A stretch of 47,658 bases of DNA from Bacteroidota bacterium (lineage in GTDB: Bacteria > Bacteroidota > Ignavibacteria > Kapaibacteriales > UBA2268), in contig JAJRTW010000054.1 in NCBI GenBank assembly GCA_024278075.1, positions 1 through 47,658 on the forward strand, given 5' to 3'. Below are positions 27,122-36,908 of the stretch, piece by piece; within the stretch, counting starts at the first letter, position 1; each line of letters begins with the position of its first letter. A program made the position numbers and the translations under genes. The notes beneath the pieces were generated by a model that was given only the letters and a program-made list of their open reading frames with translations, made no database searches and was not told the origin of the DNA.

Positions 27122-28213
27122 ATGAAATATCTACAATATATTGTCATTGCGACGATATTATTAACCGCTTCATGCGTAGAGCAGCCCGCAAAACCCTCCG
27201 CCAACAAACCGCAAGGAAAGATTGAAGCCGGTGTGCTGATTTCCTGCGAAGGAATATGGGGAATGGATAACGCTTCCATGGATGTTTTTGACCTCGAAGC
27301 CGGGAGAATGACTAATAATTACTTCGCTCAGGCAAATCCGGGACGTTTCCTCGGCGATTTGGCGCAATCAGTCACAATTAAAGGCGACACTGCCTTCGTT
27401 GCCGTAACTACTTCCAACACTATAGAAGTATTATCGGCCTCGTCGGGCAAGTCGTTGGGAAGAATAAGATTTGCTAAGGGTAACGCACTAAGGGAAATAG
27501 TCATTGTAAATGATTCCTTAGCCATTGTAACAGATTTATATGGCCATTCCGTCCATTTGTTCAACCCTTCTACATTTATAATAATCGATAATTCTATTAA
27601 AGTAGGCCCCGCCCCGGAAGGAATAATCAATATTGATGATAAAATATTCGTTGCCAACTCCGGATACGGCGATTATCTTGCTAATGAGCCTCTTGCGGGA
27701 TATTTAAGCGTAATCGACGCTAATTCATTAGCCGTTATCGCCAATATTTACTGCGGGCCGAATGCAACTGGCCTTGCCGCAGACACTGCTAACGGAAGAA
27801 TATATGCCGCCTACCGAAATTTACCATCAAAGGAAAACGCTTTAGGTGGTATCATTGAATTCGACGCTCAATCATTAGCGAAATTAAGGGAATGGAAGCT
27901 CGGCGGAGATAATTTAGACATCACATTTGCCGATAATATACTCTATGCGTTAAATGGAGAAGGGATATGGGCAATTAATACACGGGATTCCGAAGCAATA
28001 ACCCGGTTGATATTAGAAAATAAGCAGCAAAAACAATATTGGTATGCCATTGCTGTTGATTCTGACAACAAATTACTCTATATTGCTAACGCAAGGAATT
28101 ATCAAGTGGAGGGCGAGTTATTAATTTACACCATGGAGTCTTCTCCTAAACTCCTTCGGGTATATTCTACCGGCATTAATCCTGGTGATATACAATTATT
28201 CGACATAAAATGA
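27122..28213 (+). CDS. BtuG-like beta-propeller lipoprotein
   Basis: The 363-aa protein has a lipoprotein signal with lipobox LTASC at residues 14-18. YncE-like seven-bladed propeller repeats follow (LISCEGIWGMDNASMDVFDL, TAFVAVTTSNTIEVLSASSG, LAIVTDLYGHSVHLFNPSTF, KIFVANSGYGDYL, IYAAYRNL, ILYALNGEGIWAINT). In Bacteroides, BtuG is a surface propeller lipoprotein that binds B12 with extreme affinity and caps BtuB. Fold, lipid anchor and operon position all agree with that role. The 4-bp gap to the previous gene shows cotranscription. Binding of B12 by this protein is inferred. Confidence 0.8.
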   Translation: MKYLQYIVIATILLTASCVEQPAKPSANKPQGKIEAGVLISCEGIWGMDNASMDVFDLEAGRMTNNYFAQANPGRFLGDLAQSVTIKGDTAFVAVTTSNTIEVLSASSGKSLGRIRFAKGNALREIVIVNDSLAIVTDLYGHSVHLFNPSTFIIIDNSIKVGPAPEGIINIDDKIFVANSGYGDYLANEPLAGYLSVIDANSLAVIANIYCGPNATGLAADTANGRIYAAYRNLPSKENALGGIIEFDAQSLAKLREWKLGGDNLDITFADNILYALNGEGIWAINTRDSEAITRLILENKQQKQYWYAIAVDSDNKLLYIANARNYQVEGELLIYTMESSPKLLRVYSTGINPGDIQLFDIK

Positions 28214-28310
28214 GAGCCAATCTTCTGTTTTCATAAGTTATCAGACCTGCCCCGGATATTCATTGAGAAGAGTTCAGAATAATCATTGAAAAGAAAGCAG
28301 TTAAATTACT

Positions 28311-28484
28311 ATCAAAGACACACAAATCATCATCAAAGACACACAAATCATCATCAAAGACACACAAATCATCATCAAAGACACACAAATCATCATCAAA
28401 GACACACAAATCATCATCAAAGACACACAAATCACCATAAAAGACAGGAAAATCATCATCAAAACAAAGAAAATCCCCATCAAA
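28311..28484. repeat. 21-bp minisatellite downstream of the B12 operon
   Basis: The unit atcaaagacacacaaatcatc is repeated at 28311, 28332, 28353, 28374, 28395 and 28416 (the last with one change), then decays at 28437 and 28458. The period is a multiple of three, so frame 28286-28507 encodes HHQRHTN repeats from a TTG codon. The unit lacks the spacer structure of a CRISPR array. It probably arose by slippage; a regulatory role at the end of the operon is possible. The rest of the 28214-28547 gap shows nothing. Confidence 0.85.
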
Positions 28485-28547
28485 ATGCTTCGATGAGGAT
28501 TCTCTGAGATTGGATTATAATTAATTATAGTAATATTATAAATTATC

Positions 28548-29054
28548 TCATTTAAAATAATATCTCACGCCGATGGCGAAGTCCACAGCCGTCCTGAAGC
28601 TTGGCAGGAAGCCGATTAATGTTCCTACTTCGACGTAATATTCCATTGGCTCGCTCTTTGGCGTCCAGTTTATTCCTGTTATCCCGCGCACTCCCATCCT
28701 GAATCCTCCGCCTTTTGTGAAGGATTTGCCTTTGAATTCGTCATATGGTAATGATGCTGCCTCGCCGAAGCCAATAGCGGCCCCAGGGCCAAAATACAGA
28801 TTGAAGATATTTGATTTGAAGGCGTCCAGGTGCCAAAGATAATCGACGGTGATTCGTGGCAAGCCGTAGTATGAGCCGCCAATGCTTCCCGATAATGCCT
28901 GATCTTTCTCCAACCAATATTTAGCGGTGGCGCCCGTTGGTTCGCCGATTGTTATGCCTGCTCCCCATTTTAATTTCTTTGGTGCGAAGGCCTCCGATGG
29001 TGCTGCGGCGGCTATCAATAATAATAAAGCGAATATTAATCGGATGTATTTCAT
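28548..29054 (-). CDS. Small outer-membrane beta-barrel-like protein
   Basis: The ATG at 29054 is supported by an AGGAG site (complement of about 29062-29069) and a signal peptide ending near SEAFAPK; an upstream frame to 29189 reads through repeat DNA. The mature part (about 145 aa) has alternating hydrophobic and polar strands: LKWGAGITIGEPTGATAKYW, GSIGGSYYGLPRITVDYLWH, LYFGPGAAIGFGEAA. It ends in FAIGVRYYFK. This resembles small DUF3996-type eight-stranded barrels. No partner gene is evident. Confidence 0.7.
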   Translation of the reverse strand: MKYIRLIFALLLLIAAAAPSEAFAPKKLKWGAGITIGEPTGATAKYWLEKDQALSGSIGGSYYGLPRITVDYLWHLDAFKSNIFNLYFGPGAAIGFGEAASLPYDEFKGKSFTKGGGFRMGVRGITGINWTPKSEPMEYYVEVGTLIGFLPSFRTAVDFAIGVRYYFK

Positions 29055-29128
29055 GTTGAACGCTCCTTTGTTTTGGTTAATTCGGGAATTTATTGTGATT
29101 TTTGATGTTCCGACGGCTGTTATACTAC

Positions 29129-29220
29129 TGTAGGGGCGGGTTCGTAACCCGCCTTGACGCTTCGGGATTGGTTCGTAACCCGCCACCACAATTCGGGACG
29201 GTTTTGAACCGTCCCCTACA
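29129..29220. repeat. Dispersed repeat built of related palindromes (AACCC/GGGTT family)
   Basis: The element is bounded by TGTAGGGG (29129-29136) and CCCCTACA (29213-29220). It contains ggcgggttcgtaacccgcc (29135-29153), a variant half at 29170-29184, and gggacggttttgaaccgtcc (29195-29214). Relatives occur at 32867-32885 and, degenerate, at 2425-2448. It lies just upstream of the small barrel gene and may influence its transcript. Confidence 0.75.
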
Positions 29221-29325
29221 TTTTAATATGCGTTCGAGTTTGCCATTATAATGCCTAAAACGTGATATAACATGAAAAAAGCCGGCTTAGCGAATCGCAA
29301 ATGATGCTTCAATCGAAGAAAATAA

Positions 29326-29348
29326 AAGCCACACGAAGTGTGTGCGGG
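29326..29348 (-). terminator. Possible terminator after asnS
   Basis: On the minus strand CACAC pairs with GTGTG (about 29342-29330), flanked by AGCC/GGCT, and is followed by TTTTATTTTC. It starts right at the asnS stop codon. The T-run is interrupted, so this is a moderate call. Confidence 0.4.
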
Positions 29349-30698
29349 CTAAGGGATAATTCTGTGGATCATTCTTGGCATAGGAATTGTTTCGCGGATA
29401 TGTTTTGCGCCTGTTATCCATTTGACTACTCTTTCCACGCCAAGTCCGAAGCCGCTATGCGGTACCGAACCGTACTTTCTGAGGTCTAAAAACCATTTGA
29501 AGTCTGCTTCGTCGAGCTTATCTTCTTTGATTCTTTCGAGCATAGTGTCGTAATCGTCTTCTCTTTGGCTTCCTCCGATTATTTCTCCTGCTTTTTCGGG
29601 GCCAAGCATGTCCATGGCGAGTGATAATTTATCGTCGGCGGGGTCGCGTTTCATATAAAATGCTTTGACTGCTGCCGGATAGCGGTGTATGATGCATGGT
29701 TTGTCGAATTGTTCCATTAAAGCTTCCTCCTGGACTGTGCCGAAGTCCTCGCCCCATGGGAAAGGGGATTCAACGTCGCGTCCGTCTATCTTTCGGATGA
29801 TGGGAACTTTGTTTTTTTGCAGCCACTCGACGGCTTCGGAGTAGCTTATGCGATAGAATGGCCGTTTTATTCTTTCCAATGCCGATATATCTCTTTGGAG
29901 GACTGCGAATTCTTTTTGGCATGACCGCAAAGCGCATTCGACGATATATTCCACGAGGTCTTCTGCCAGATCCATGTCGTCATCGAGGTCGAAGAAGGCC
30001 ATTTCCGGTTCTACCATCCAGAATTCCGTTAGATGTTTTCTTGTTTTAGATCGTTCGGCGCGGAAGACCGGCCCGAAAGTGTAGACTTTACCGAGTGCCA
30101 TTGCCGAGGCTTCTGCATAAAGCTGGCCGGATTGTGATAAATAGGCTTTGCCGAGGTCGAAATACTTTGTTTCGAATAGAGTTGAGGTTCCCTCGCAGGC
30201 ATTTGGGGTTAGTATTGGCGAGTCCATGAGCTTGAATCCGCTTGCGTCGAAGAAGTCGCGTATTGCTTTGATGATTACCGCCCTTACTCTCATTATGGCG
30301 TGTTGTCTTGCGGATCGCAGCCATAGATGGCGGTGTTCAATCAGGAAAGAATCGCCGTGTTCTTTTGCTGAAATCGGGTAATCTTGTGAAATATGGATGA
30401 TTTCCAGGCCCGCAGCGTCGATTTCATATCCGCCGGGGGCTTTGCCGGATGCTACCACTTTGCCCGTGACGGTTAAAGAGGATTCCTGGGTTAATGCTTT
30501 TGCTTTGGCGAATGCTTCCTCGGTTACATTGTTCTTAAAAACGACGCATTGTGCAATTCCGGTGCCGTAGCGAAGCTGAATAAATTGCAATTTACCTTTG
30601 CCGGTTTTCTTATATACCCATCCGCGGAGTGTTACTGTTTCTCCGGCGAGTTTCGGGAGGTCTTCTACGGTTTTATATGATTTATATCTTGATTTCAT
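29349..30698 (-). CDS. asnS: Asparaginyl-tRNA synthetase
   Basis: This class IIb synthetase charges tRNA-Asn. An N-terminal OB-fold anticodon-binding domain (residues 20-110, VTLRGWVYKKTGKGKLQFIQ) precedes the catalytic core. Motif 2 reads FRAERSKTRKHLTEFWMVEP and motif 3 GFGLGVERVVKWITG. SGQLYAEASAMALG in the substrate loop is the asparaginyl rather than aspartyl form. Length (449 aa) is normal. It is followed on the same strand (upstream side in the window) by adk 83 bp away, so the two may be cotranscribed. tRNA-Asn itself is at 36654-36727. Confidence 0.95.
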   Translation of the reverse strand: MKSRYKSYKTVEDLPKLAGETVTLRGWVYKKTGKGKLQFIQLRYGTGIAQCVVFKNNVTEEAFAKAKALTQESSLTVTGKVVASGKAPGGYEIDAAGLEIIHISQDYPISAKEHGDSFLIEHRHLWLRSARQHAIMRVRAVIIKAIRDFFDASGFKLMDSPILTPNACEGTSTLFETKYFDLGKAYLSQSGQLYAEASAMALGKVYTFGPVFRAERSKTRKHLTEFWMVEPEMAFFDLDDDMDLAEDLVEYIVECALRSCQKEFAVLQRDISALERIKRPFYRISYSEAVEWLQKNKVPIIRKIDGRDVESPFPWGEDFGTVQEEALMEQFDKPCIIHRYPAAVKAFYMKRDPADDKLSLAMDMLGPEKAGEIIGGSQREDDYDTMLERIKEDKLDEADFKWFLDLRKYGSVPHSGFGLGVERVVKWITGAKHIRETIPMPRMIHRIIP

Positions 30699-30781
30699 TA
30701 TTGTTTATTCCGTTTTATTATTCTAATAATTGGACATTTTTGACGATTAAATTATTCATGCAGTTTGTGAATCTGATTATT

Positions 30782-31423
30782 TTAATCGAGCACCGCTTTA
30801 AGCCGGGCGTATACTTCATCGAGCTTTCCGACACCGTCGATTACTTTCGCCAGCCCCTGCTTTTGATAATAGTCAATCAGCGGTTTCGTCTGATTTTCAT
30901 AGACCGACAGGCGATTAATCACGGTTTCCTCGACATCATCTTTTCTTTGATACAGCTCTCCGCCGTCGAGATCGCAGATTCCCTCGGCCAGCGGAGGTTT
31001 AAACATCAAATGATAAGTCTTTCCGCAGCTACGGCAAGTGCGGCGGCTGGTCAGCCTTGCCACAAGCTCTTGGTTCGGTACGTTCAGCACCAGCACACAG
31101 TCCAGCTTCTGGCCAAGCTGCGACAAAAGGGCGTCAAAAGCCTTGGCCTGCGGGACAGTACGCGGGAAACCGTCGAGCAGATAGCCTGCGGCGAGCTCTG
31201 GCTTCCGCATTTCCTGTTTAATCATATCGATAATGATCTCATCGGGTACCAGCTCGCCGTCAATCATATAGGATTCGGCTTTTTGGCCAAGTTCGGTTCC
31301 TGTTTTGCGGTTCTCCCGTAGTATATCGCCGGTCGAAAGCTGGATAGTACCGTAGTCCCGGCAGATTCCTTCGGACTGAGTTCCTTTTCCTGCGCCTGGC
31401 GGGCCTAAGAATATCAGATTCAT
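30782..31423 (-). CDS. adk: Adenylate kinase with zinc-type LID
   Basis: Adenylate kinase interconverts ATP + AMP and 2 ADP. Walker A is GPPGAGKGTQ (8-17), the AMP site contains LSTGDILREN and GFPRTVPQA, and the LID carries CRSCGKTYH and GICDLDGGELYQRKDD. The LID has three cysteines plus an aspartate, the same set as Bacillus-type zinc adenylate kinases, so it likely binds zinc. Length (213 aa) is that of the long form. It is upstream of asnS on the same strand. Confidence 0.96.
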   Translation of the reverse strand: MNLIFLGPPGAGKGTQSEGICRDYGTIQLSTGDILRENRKTGTELGQKAESYMIDGELVPDEIIIDMIKQEMRKPELAAGYLLDGFPRTVPQAKAFDALLSQLGQKLDCVLVLNVPNQELVARLTSRRTCRSCGKTYHLMFKPPLAEGICDLDGGELYQRKDDVEETVINRLSVYENQTKPLIDYYQKQGLAKVIDGVGKLDEVYARLKAVLD

Positions 31424-31565
31424 TTGTTAATTCCTTGTATCTTTTTATTATAAAGGCTATAAAATTTATAAAATATAAGGTTTAATTCTTAACACAAAAT
31501 TGCAATAATTTTATGAATAATAAATCAGGAAATTGCTTCTGTGGAAAAGTTGTTGCCGCCGGTTA

Positions 31566-32588
31566 TCATTTGAATATTTCCATCTCGCCGTAAGGATTAT
31601 AGCGCCCCCTGGCTTTTGCGATGCCTTTATCGACTTTAACAAATATATCGCTTCTCTGTTTGAATGTCTCTATAAGCCGCAAATTGTCGGATTCCGAAGC
31701 CTGGAATATGGTAATAAATGACGTCTTCTGGTATTTCGTCCTCATCTCGTCGATGTCGTCGACCGTAATGTGGGCGTGGCGGGCGCTGTCGATAAAAACG
31801 AAGTCATAATTGCCCTTGCTGATGACGAAATCAATCTCCATCAGGTTCTTGGCGCGGCTAAGGTCGATACCGGATATATTATTCTCGATAAGTTTCTTTT
31901 GGATCGACAGGCTGATCTTCTCGTAGACGGCAAAGAAAACCACAGAGCCGAATTCCTTCAGATGATTGGCGAACTTAAGGGCAAAAGTAGTCCTGCCGGA
32001 TTTGGCCGGGCCATATATTATCTTGTGGAAATTGTGCGATGGACGGCCAATCAAGGACCGCCACCTGCCGCGGAGTTCGATTGTCCGGAATTTAAGTTTG
32101 ATAATATCATCGGCGCTAATGATGAGTTGCTTGTTTTCTAAGAATTCCCTGTCGATTCCATGTTTTACATCACTCAATCTGCCCTCAAGCCGCTGTTGCT
32201 TCCTGTTAATCAATCTTTTTGCGTTCTTTATCTCGTCGAATTCCTTTTCCTTGCGGAGCACATTTTCCCTGCCCCAACCGCTTGATTGGCCTTTATAAGA
32301 TTGCATAGCCAAATCGAGCTGCGAATTCCTATACTCAAATATCTTGATTAGATCAGCTTCCTCCAGCTTTAATACTTCCAGCTCGTCTGCGAGTTTCAGC
32401 ATTTTTCGCTCTTTTTCCGTAGGCATTTTAGTAGATACCAGTTCAGAAAAATCGGGGAAGGGCAAATCATGGCGTTTGCGGTAGGCCTTTGTCCGGCAGG
32501 AACCGGAACAATATTTGGCGCCGCGCCTTTTGGCTGAAAATTCTTTACCGCAGTAAGAGCATGAAATTGTATATATATAATTGGCCAT
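31566..32588 (-). CDS. Zinc-ribbon, coiled-coil, RecA-like P-loop protein with atypical Walker A
   Basis: I cannot assign this 340-aa protein to a named family. It has an N-terminal zinc ribbon (C10, C13, C27, C31), then a basic stretch (RTKAYRKRH). A long charged helical region at about 55-150 looks like coiled coil. A nucleotide-binding domain follows at about 185-335. The Walker A is YGPAKSGRTTF, with arginine in place of the invariant lysine, and Walker B is YDFVFIDSA, which resembles RadA/DnaB-like folds. The zinc ribbon and basic patch suggest DNA or RNA binding. It is well separated from its neighbours and may be single-gene. The Arg could mean ATP binding without hydrolysis. Confidence 0.7.
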   Translation of the reverse strand: MANYIYTISCSYCGKEFSAKRRGAKYCSGSCRTKAYRKRHDLPFPDFSELVSTKMPTEKERKMLKLADELEVLKLEEADLIKIFEYRNSQLDLAMQSYKGQSSGWGRENVLRKEKEFDEIKNAKRLINRKQQRLEGRLSDVKHGIDREFLENKQLIISADDIIKLKFRTIELRGRWRSLIGRPSHNFHKIIYGPAKSGRTTFALKFANHLKEFGSVVFFAVYEKISLSIQKKLIENNISGIDLSRAKNLMEIDFVISKGNYDFVFIDSARHAHITVDDIDEMRTKYQKTSFITIFQASESDNLRLIETFKQRSDIFVKVDKGIAKARGRYNPYGEMEIFK

Positions 32589-34392
<1,804 letters not shown>

Positions 34393-34423
34393 ACGAACCG
34401 ATAAAATGTATATTATTATACTG

Positions 34424-34450
34424 ATGCCCGCAATTGCGGGCATTTTTTTT
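34424..34450 (+). terminator. Rho-independent terminator of gdhA
   Basis: The 20-bp perfect palindrome atgcccgcaattgcgggcat at 34424-34443 is followed by a run of T (34443-34450). It starts 31 bp after the gdhA stop. Confidence 0.92.
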
Positions 34451-34902
34451 AAGTGTCATCCTGTTTTTCTATAATCACAATACTTCGGACATATTTTATA
34501 ATGACTTGAAAAATAAAGCACTAACGAAATGTCATTCTGAGCTGCGAGATCTCCGTCAAGCCGAAGATAAAATTGTGATATGACGAAATGAAAGCATAAA
34601 TTGCACCATTCTTTAGAATGTGATTTATTTGGTACGGGCAATTCATGAATTGCCCGTACAGTTTTGAGTTATGATTGCTGATTATTATCGTGGTCCCGCT
34701 GTGTAAAGTTAAGTCGCTGGGATATAATATAGTTCCTGCGACTTAACTATGATACGTCATCAACATCGAAGCCGAAAGACTCAGGATGACAGTGCATTGA
34801 ATATTGGCAAGTATTTGGAACTGTTCATATTTTTAACCGGACACTACTGAGATAAATTCATTAAATTATATTCTGAAATACTTACAAAGATGCAGACATA
34901 TA
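34451..34902. repeat. Repeat-rich gap between gdhA and the ABC exporter
   Basis: There is no gene here. It holds a TCATTCTGAG fragment near 34530, a perfect 28-bp palindrome (34632-34659, gtacgggcaattc/gaattgcccgtac arms), and an 11-bp inverted repeat with a 20-base loop (agttaagtcgc 34707-34717 / gcgacttaact 34738-34748). CTCAGGATGACA occurs near 34780. The promoter of the exporter genes must lie in the last 100 bp. Confidence 0.7.
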
Positions 34903-35712
34903 ATGATTTTCAAATCCCTAAAGCATTTTTTTCGGGACTTTGCAGAAAACAGAGAGCTAATAATCAAGCTGTCGATAAATGATTTCAAAAGAACCTACAC
35001 GGAGACTTTTATCGGGGCGGCATGGGTAATACTGCACCCCTTATTGCTCACACTGATTTTCATGCTTGTTTTTGGTTTTGGGTTCCGCTCTCATGCGCCA
35101 ATCGGCGAAATCCCGTTTGTGGTATGGCTTTTGTGCGGGCTGTTCAGTTGGTCTTTCTTCAGCGAAACAACAACAAGCAATACGAACATATTCAAACAGT
35201 ATTCGTTCTTGCTGAAGAAAGTGAATTTCAGGCTGTCGATAATCCCGATTATAAAAGTTATTTCGAACACTATGCTGCACGGCATTTACATCATTATGCT
35301 GTTCGGAGTATTGCTTGCATATCAAATTCCCCTAACGATATATTCATTGCAGCTGATATATTATTTCTTTGCAATGTTTGTTCTTTTGCTTGCCGTTAGC
35401 TGGCTTTTTTCGTCGTTATATTTAATATTGCCCGACACACGCCCGATAGTAACCGTATTAATGCGGATCGGCTTTTTCGCAACACCGATATTCTGGAGAA
35501 TTGATACCATTAACCCGTCATATCAGTTTTTATTCAAATTAAATCCGATGTATTATATTTTGCAAGGATATCGCGATAGCATTATATTTCATCAACCCTT
35601 CTGGCATGATATGAGTATGACACTTTATTTCTGGGGATTCACGATTGTTACACTTGCCATAAGTATATATGTTTTCACTAAATTACGCCCACAAATGGTT
35701 GACCTGATATAA
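34903..35712 (+). CDS. ABC-2 permease of a polysaccharide exporter (Wzm/KpsM-like)
   Basis: The 269-aa protein has six predicted membrane helices and the amphipathic N-terminus of polysaccharide or teichoic-acid exporter permeases (ELIIKLSINDFKRTYTETFIGAAWVILHPL). The C-terminal LNPMYYILQGYRDSIIFHQPFW is also typical. It pairs with the ATPase gene that starts at its last base. Such pairs move O-antigen, capsule or teichoic-type glycans through the inner membrane. No glycosyltransferases are in the window, so the substrate is unknown. Confidence 0.9.
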   Translation: MIFKSLKHFFRDFAENRELIIKLSINDFKRTYTETFIGAAWVILHPLLLTLIFMLVFGFGFRSHAPIGEIPFVVWLLCGLFSWSFFSETTTSNTNIFKQYSFLLKKVNFRLSIIPIIKVISNTMLHGIYIIMLFGVLLAYQIPLTIYSLQLIYYFFAMFVLLLAVSWLFSSLYLILPDTRPIVTVLMRIGFFATPIFWRIDTINPSYQFLFKLNPMYYILQGYRDSIIFHQPFWHDMSMTLYFWGFTIVTLAISIYVFTKLRPQMVDLI

Positions 35713-36458
35713 TGAAAGCAGTCAGACTGATAAATATTAGCAAGTTCTATAAGCTCTATGATTCTCCGTCGGATAGAATCAAGGAGATGCTCAATCCCTT
35801 TGGCAGAAGATACCATAAAGAATTCTATGCCATAAAAGATATTAATCTCGAAATATCGAAAGGAGAAAAAGTCGGAATAATCGGCAGAAACGGAAGCGGC
35901 AAATCCACTTTATTAAAGATTATTTCAGGTATAACGATTCCAACGGCCGGGAAAGCAGAAGTAGATGGCCAATTATCCACTTTATTGGAATTAGGCTCCG
36001 GTTTCAACCCATATTATACCGGTTATGAGAATATATATTTCTACGGTTTGGTGCTGGGCATATCGAAAAAGGAAATGAATGAGAAACTGCCATCGATATT
36101 GGAGTTTGCCGAATTAGGAGAATATATTAACCAGCCGCTGAGAACTTATTCCAGGGGGATGAAGTCCAAACTTGCTTTCTCTGTTGCAATAAGCATCGAC
36201 CCCGATATTTTAATTTTGGATGAGGTCTTTGCTGTTGGAGATGAATTCTTCAGAAAGAAGAGTTTACTAAAATTAGAGGAACTTTGGGCAATGGGGAAAA
36301 CGATAATAATGGCCTCCCACAGCTTAAACAATATACAAACTTATTGCGACAGGGTTATCTGGATTCATAAAGGCCGGGTTGAGGATGATGCCGGCCCCAC
36401 ATCTGTTGTGGAAAGATATAAAGAAATGAAAATCCGCTCAACTCAAAATATTCAATAG
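35712..36458 (+). CDS. ABC ATPase of a polysaccharide exporter (Wzt/KpsT-like)
   Basis: Walker A is GRNGSGKST at 58-66 and Walker B DILILDEVFAVGD. The signature loop is the divergent TYSRGMKSKLAF typical of Wzt/TagH/KpsT ATPases rather than LSGGQ. At 248 aa it has no C-terminal carbohydrate-binding domain, unlike O9a-type Wzt, so it is the short class. The start overlaps the permease stop (TAATG). Together they form one exporter. Confidence 0.92.
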   Translation: MKAVRLINISKFYKLYDSPSDRIKEMLNPFGRRYHKEFYAIKDINLEISKGEKVGIIGRNGSGKSTLLKIISGITIPTAGKAEVDGQLSTLLELGSGFNPYYTGYENIYFYGLVLGISKKEMNEKLPSILEFAELGEYINQPLRTYSRGMKSKLAFSVAISIDPDILILDEVFAVGDEFFRKKSLLKLEELWAMGKTIIMASHSLNNIQTYCDRVIWIHKGRVEDDAGPTSVVERYKEMKIRSTQNIQ

Positions 36459-36606
36459 GCGGCTCACCCCGCATTATCTCAGGAAATATTATAGTATCTT
36501 CACTAATCTTCCTATCCATGATATAATTCACAATAGTCAGAAATCGAGATTACACAAAATTACCTTCAATTGCTACTTTAATCGTAGCCAAATCGTAGCC
36601 AGAAAT

Positions 36607-36641
36607 TCAAAAAGGACTTAAGCTGAATTGCCTAAGTCCTT
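36607..36641 (-). terminator. Terminator of tRNA-Asn
   Basis: On the minus strand AAGGACTTA (36641-36633) pairs with TAAGTCCTT (36620-36612) and is followed by TTT, right after the tRNA 3' end. Upstream, atcgtagcca is directly repeated (36581-36590, 36592-36601). Integrative elements often use the 3' end of tRNA genes, but no integrase is present. Confidence 0.6.
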
Positions 36642-36653
36642 GATTTTATTATG

Positions 36654-36727
36654 CTCCTGAGCACGGACTTGAACCGCGGACCCTCTGATTAACAGTCAGA
36701 TGCTCTAACCAGCTGAGCTACTCAGGA
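36654..36727 (-). tRNA. tRNA-Asn (anticodon GTT)
   Basis: The minus strand folds with acceptor TCCTGAG/CTCAGGA, D stem GCTC/GAGC, anticodon stem TCTGA/TCAGA with loop CTGTTAA (anticodon GTT), variable loop GGGTC, and T stem CGCGG/CCGTG with loop TTCAAGT. CCA is not encoded. It is the cognate tRNA of asnS. Confidence 0.96.
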
Positions 36728-36908
36728 AAATTATTCAGATACAAAATTAAGCATAATATTTAAATTTACAAGCATGTTTTTGTGCTTGTGAGAAATAAAT
36801 CCAGCTATAGAATTATGTATTGCATAAATTATGCGTTGCATAGAACTATGTGTTGCTGATATTGATTGCTTATATCCCTTAGGAAAATGAAAAGAAATTC
36901 AATGCCAA

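Noticed and set aside
28311-28484. CRISPR array
   Set aside because: Units are contiguous 21-bp repeats with no unique spacers, and there are no cas genes.
28286-28507. Histidine-rich repeat protein from a TTG start
   Set aside because: The frame is only the translation of a tandem repeat, with a weak start and no ribosome site. Kept as a repeat.
36581-36601. att core of an integrated element
   Set aside because: A single 10-bp direct repeat without integrase or a second copy at a distance is not enough; listed only as a weak lead.
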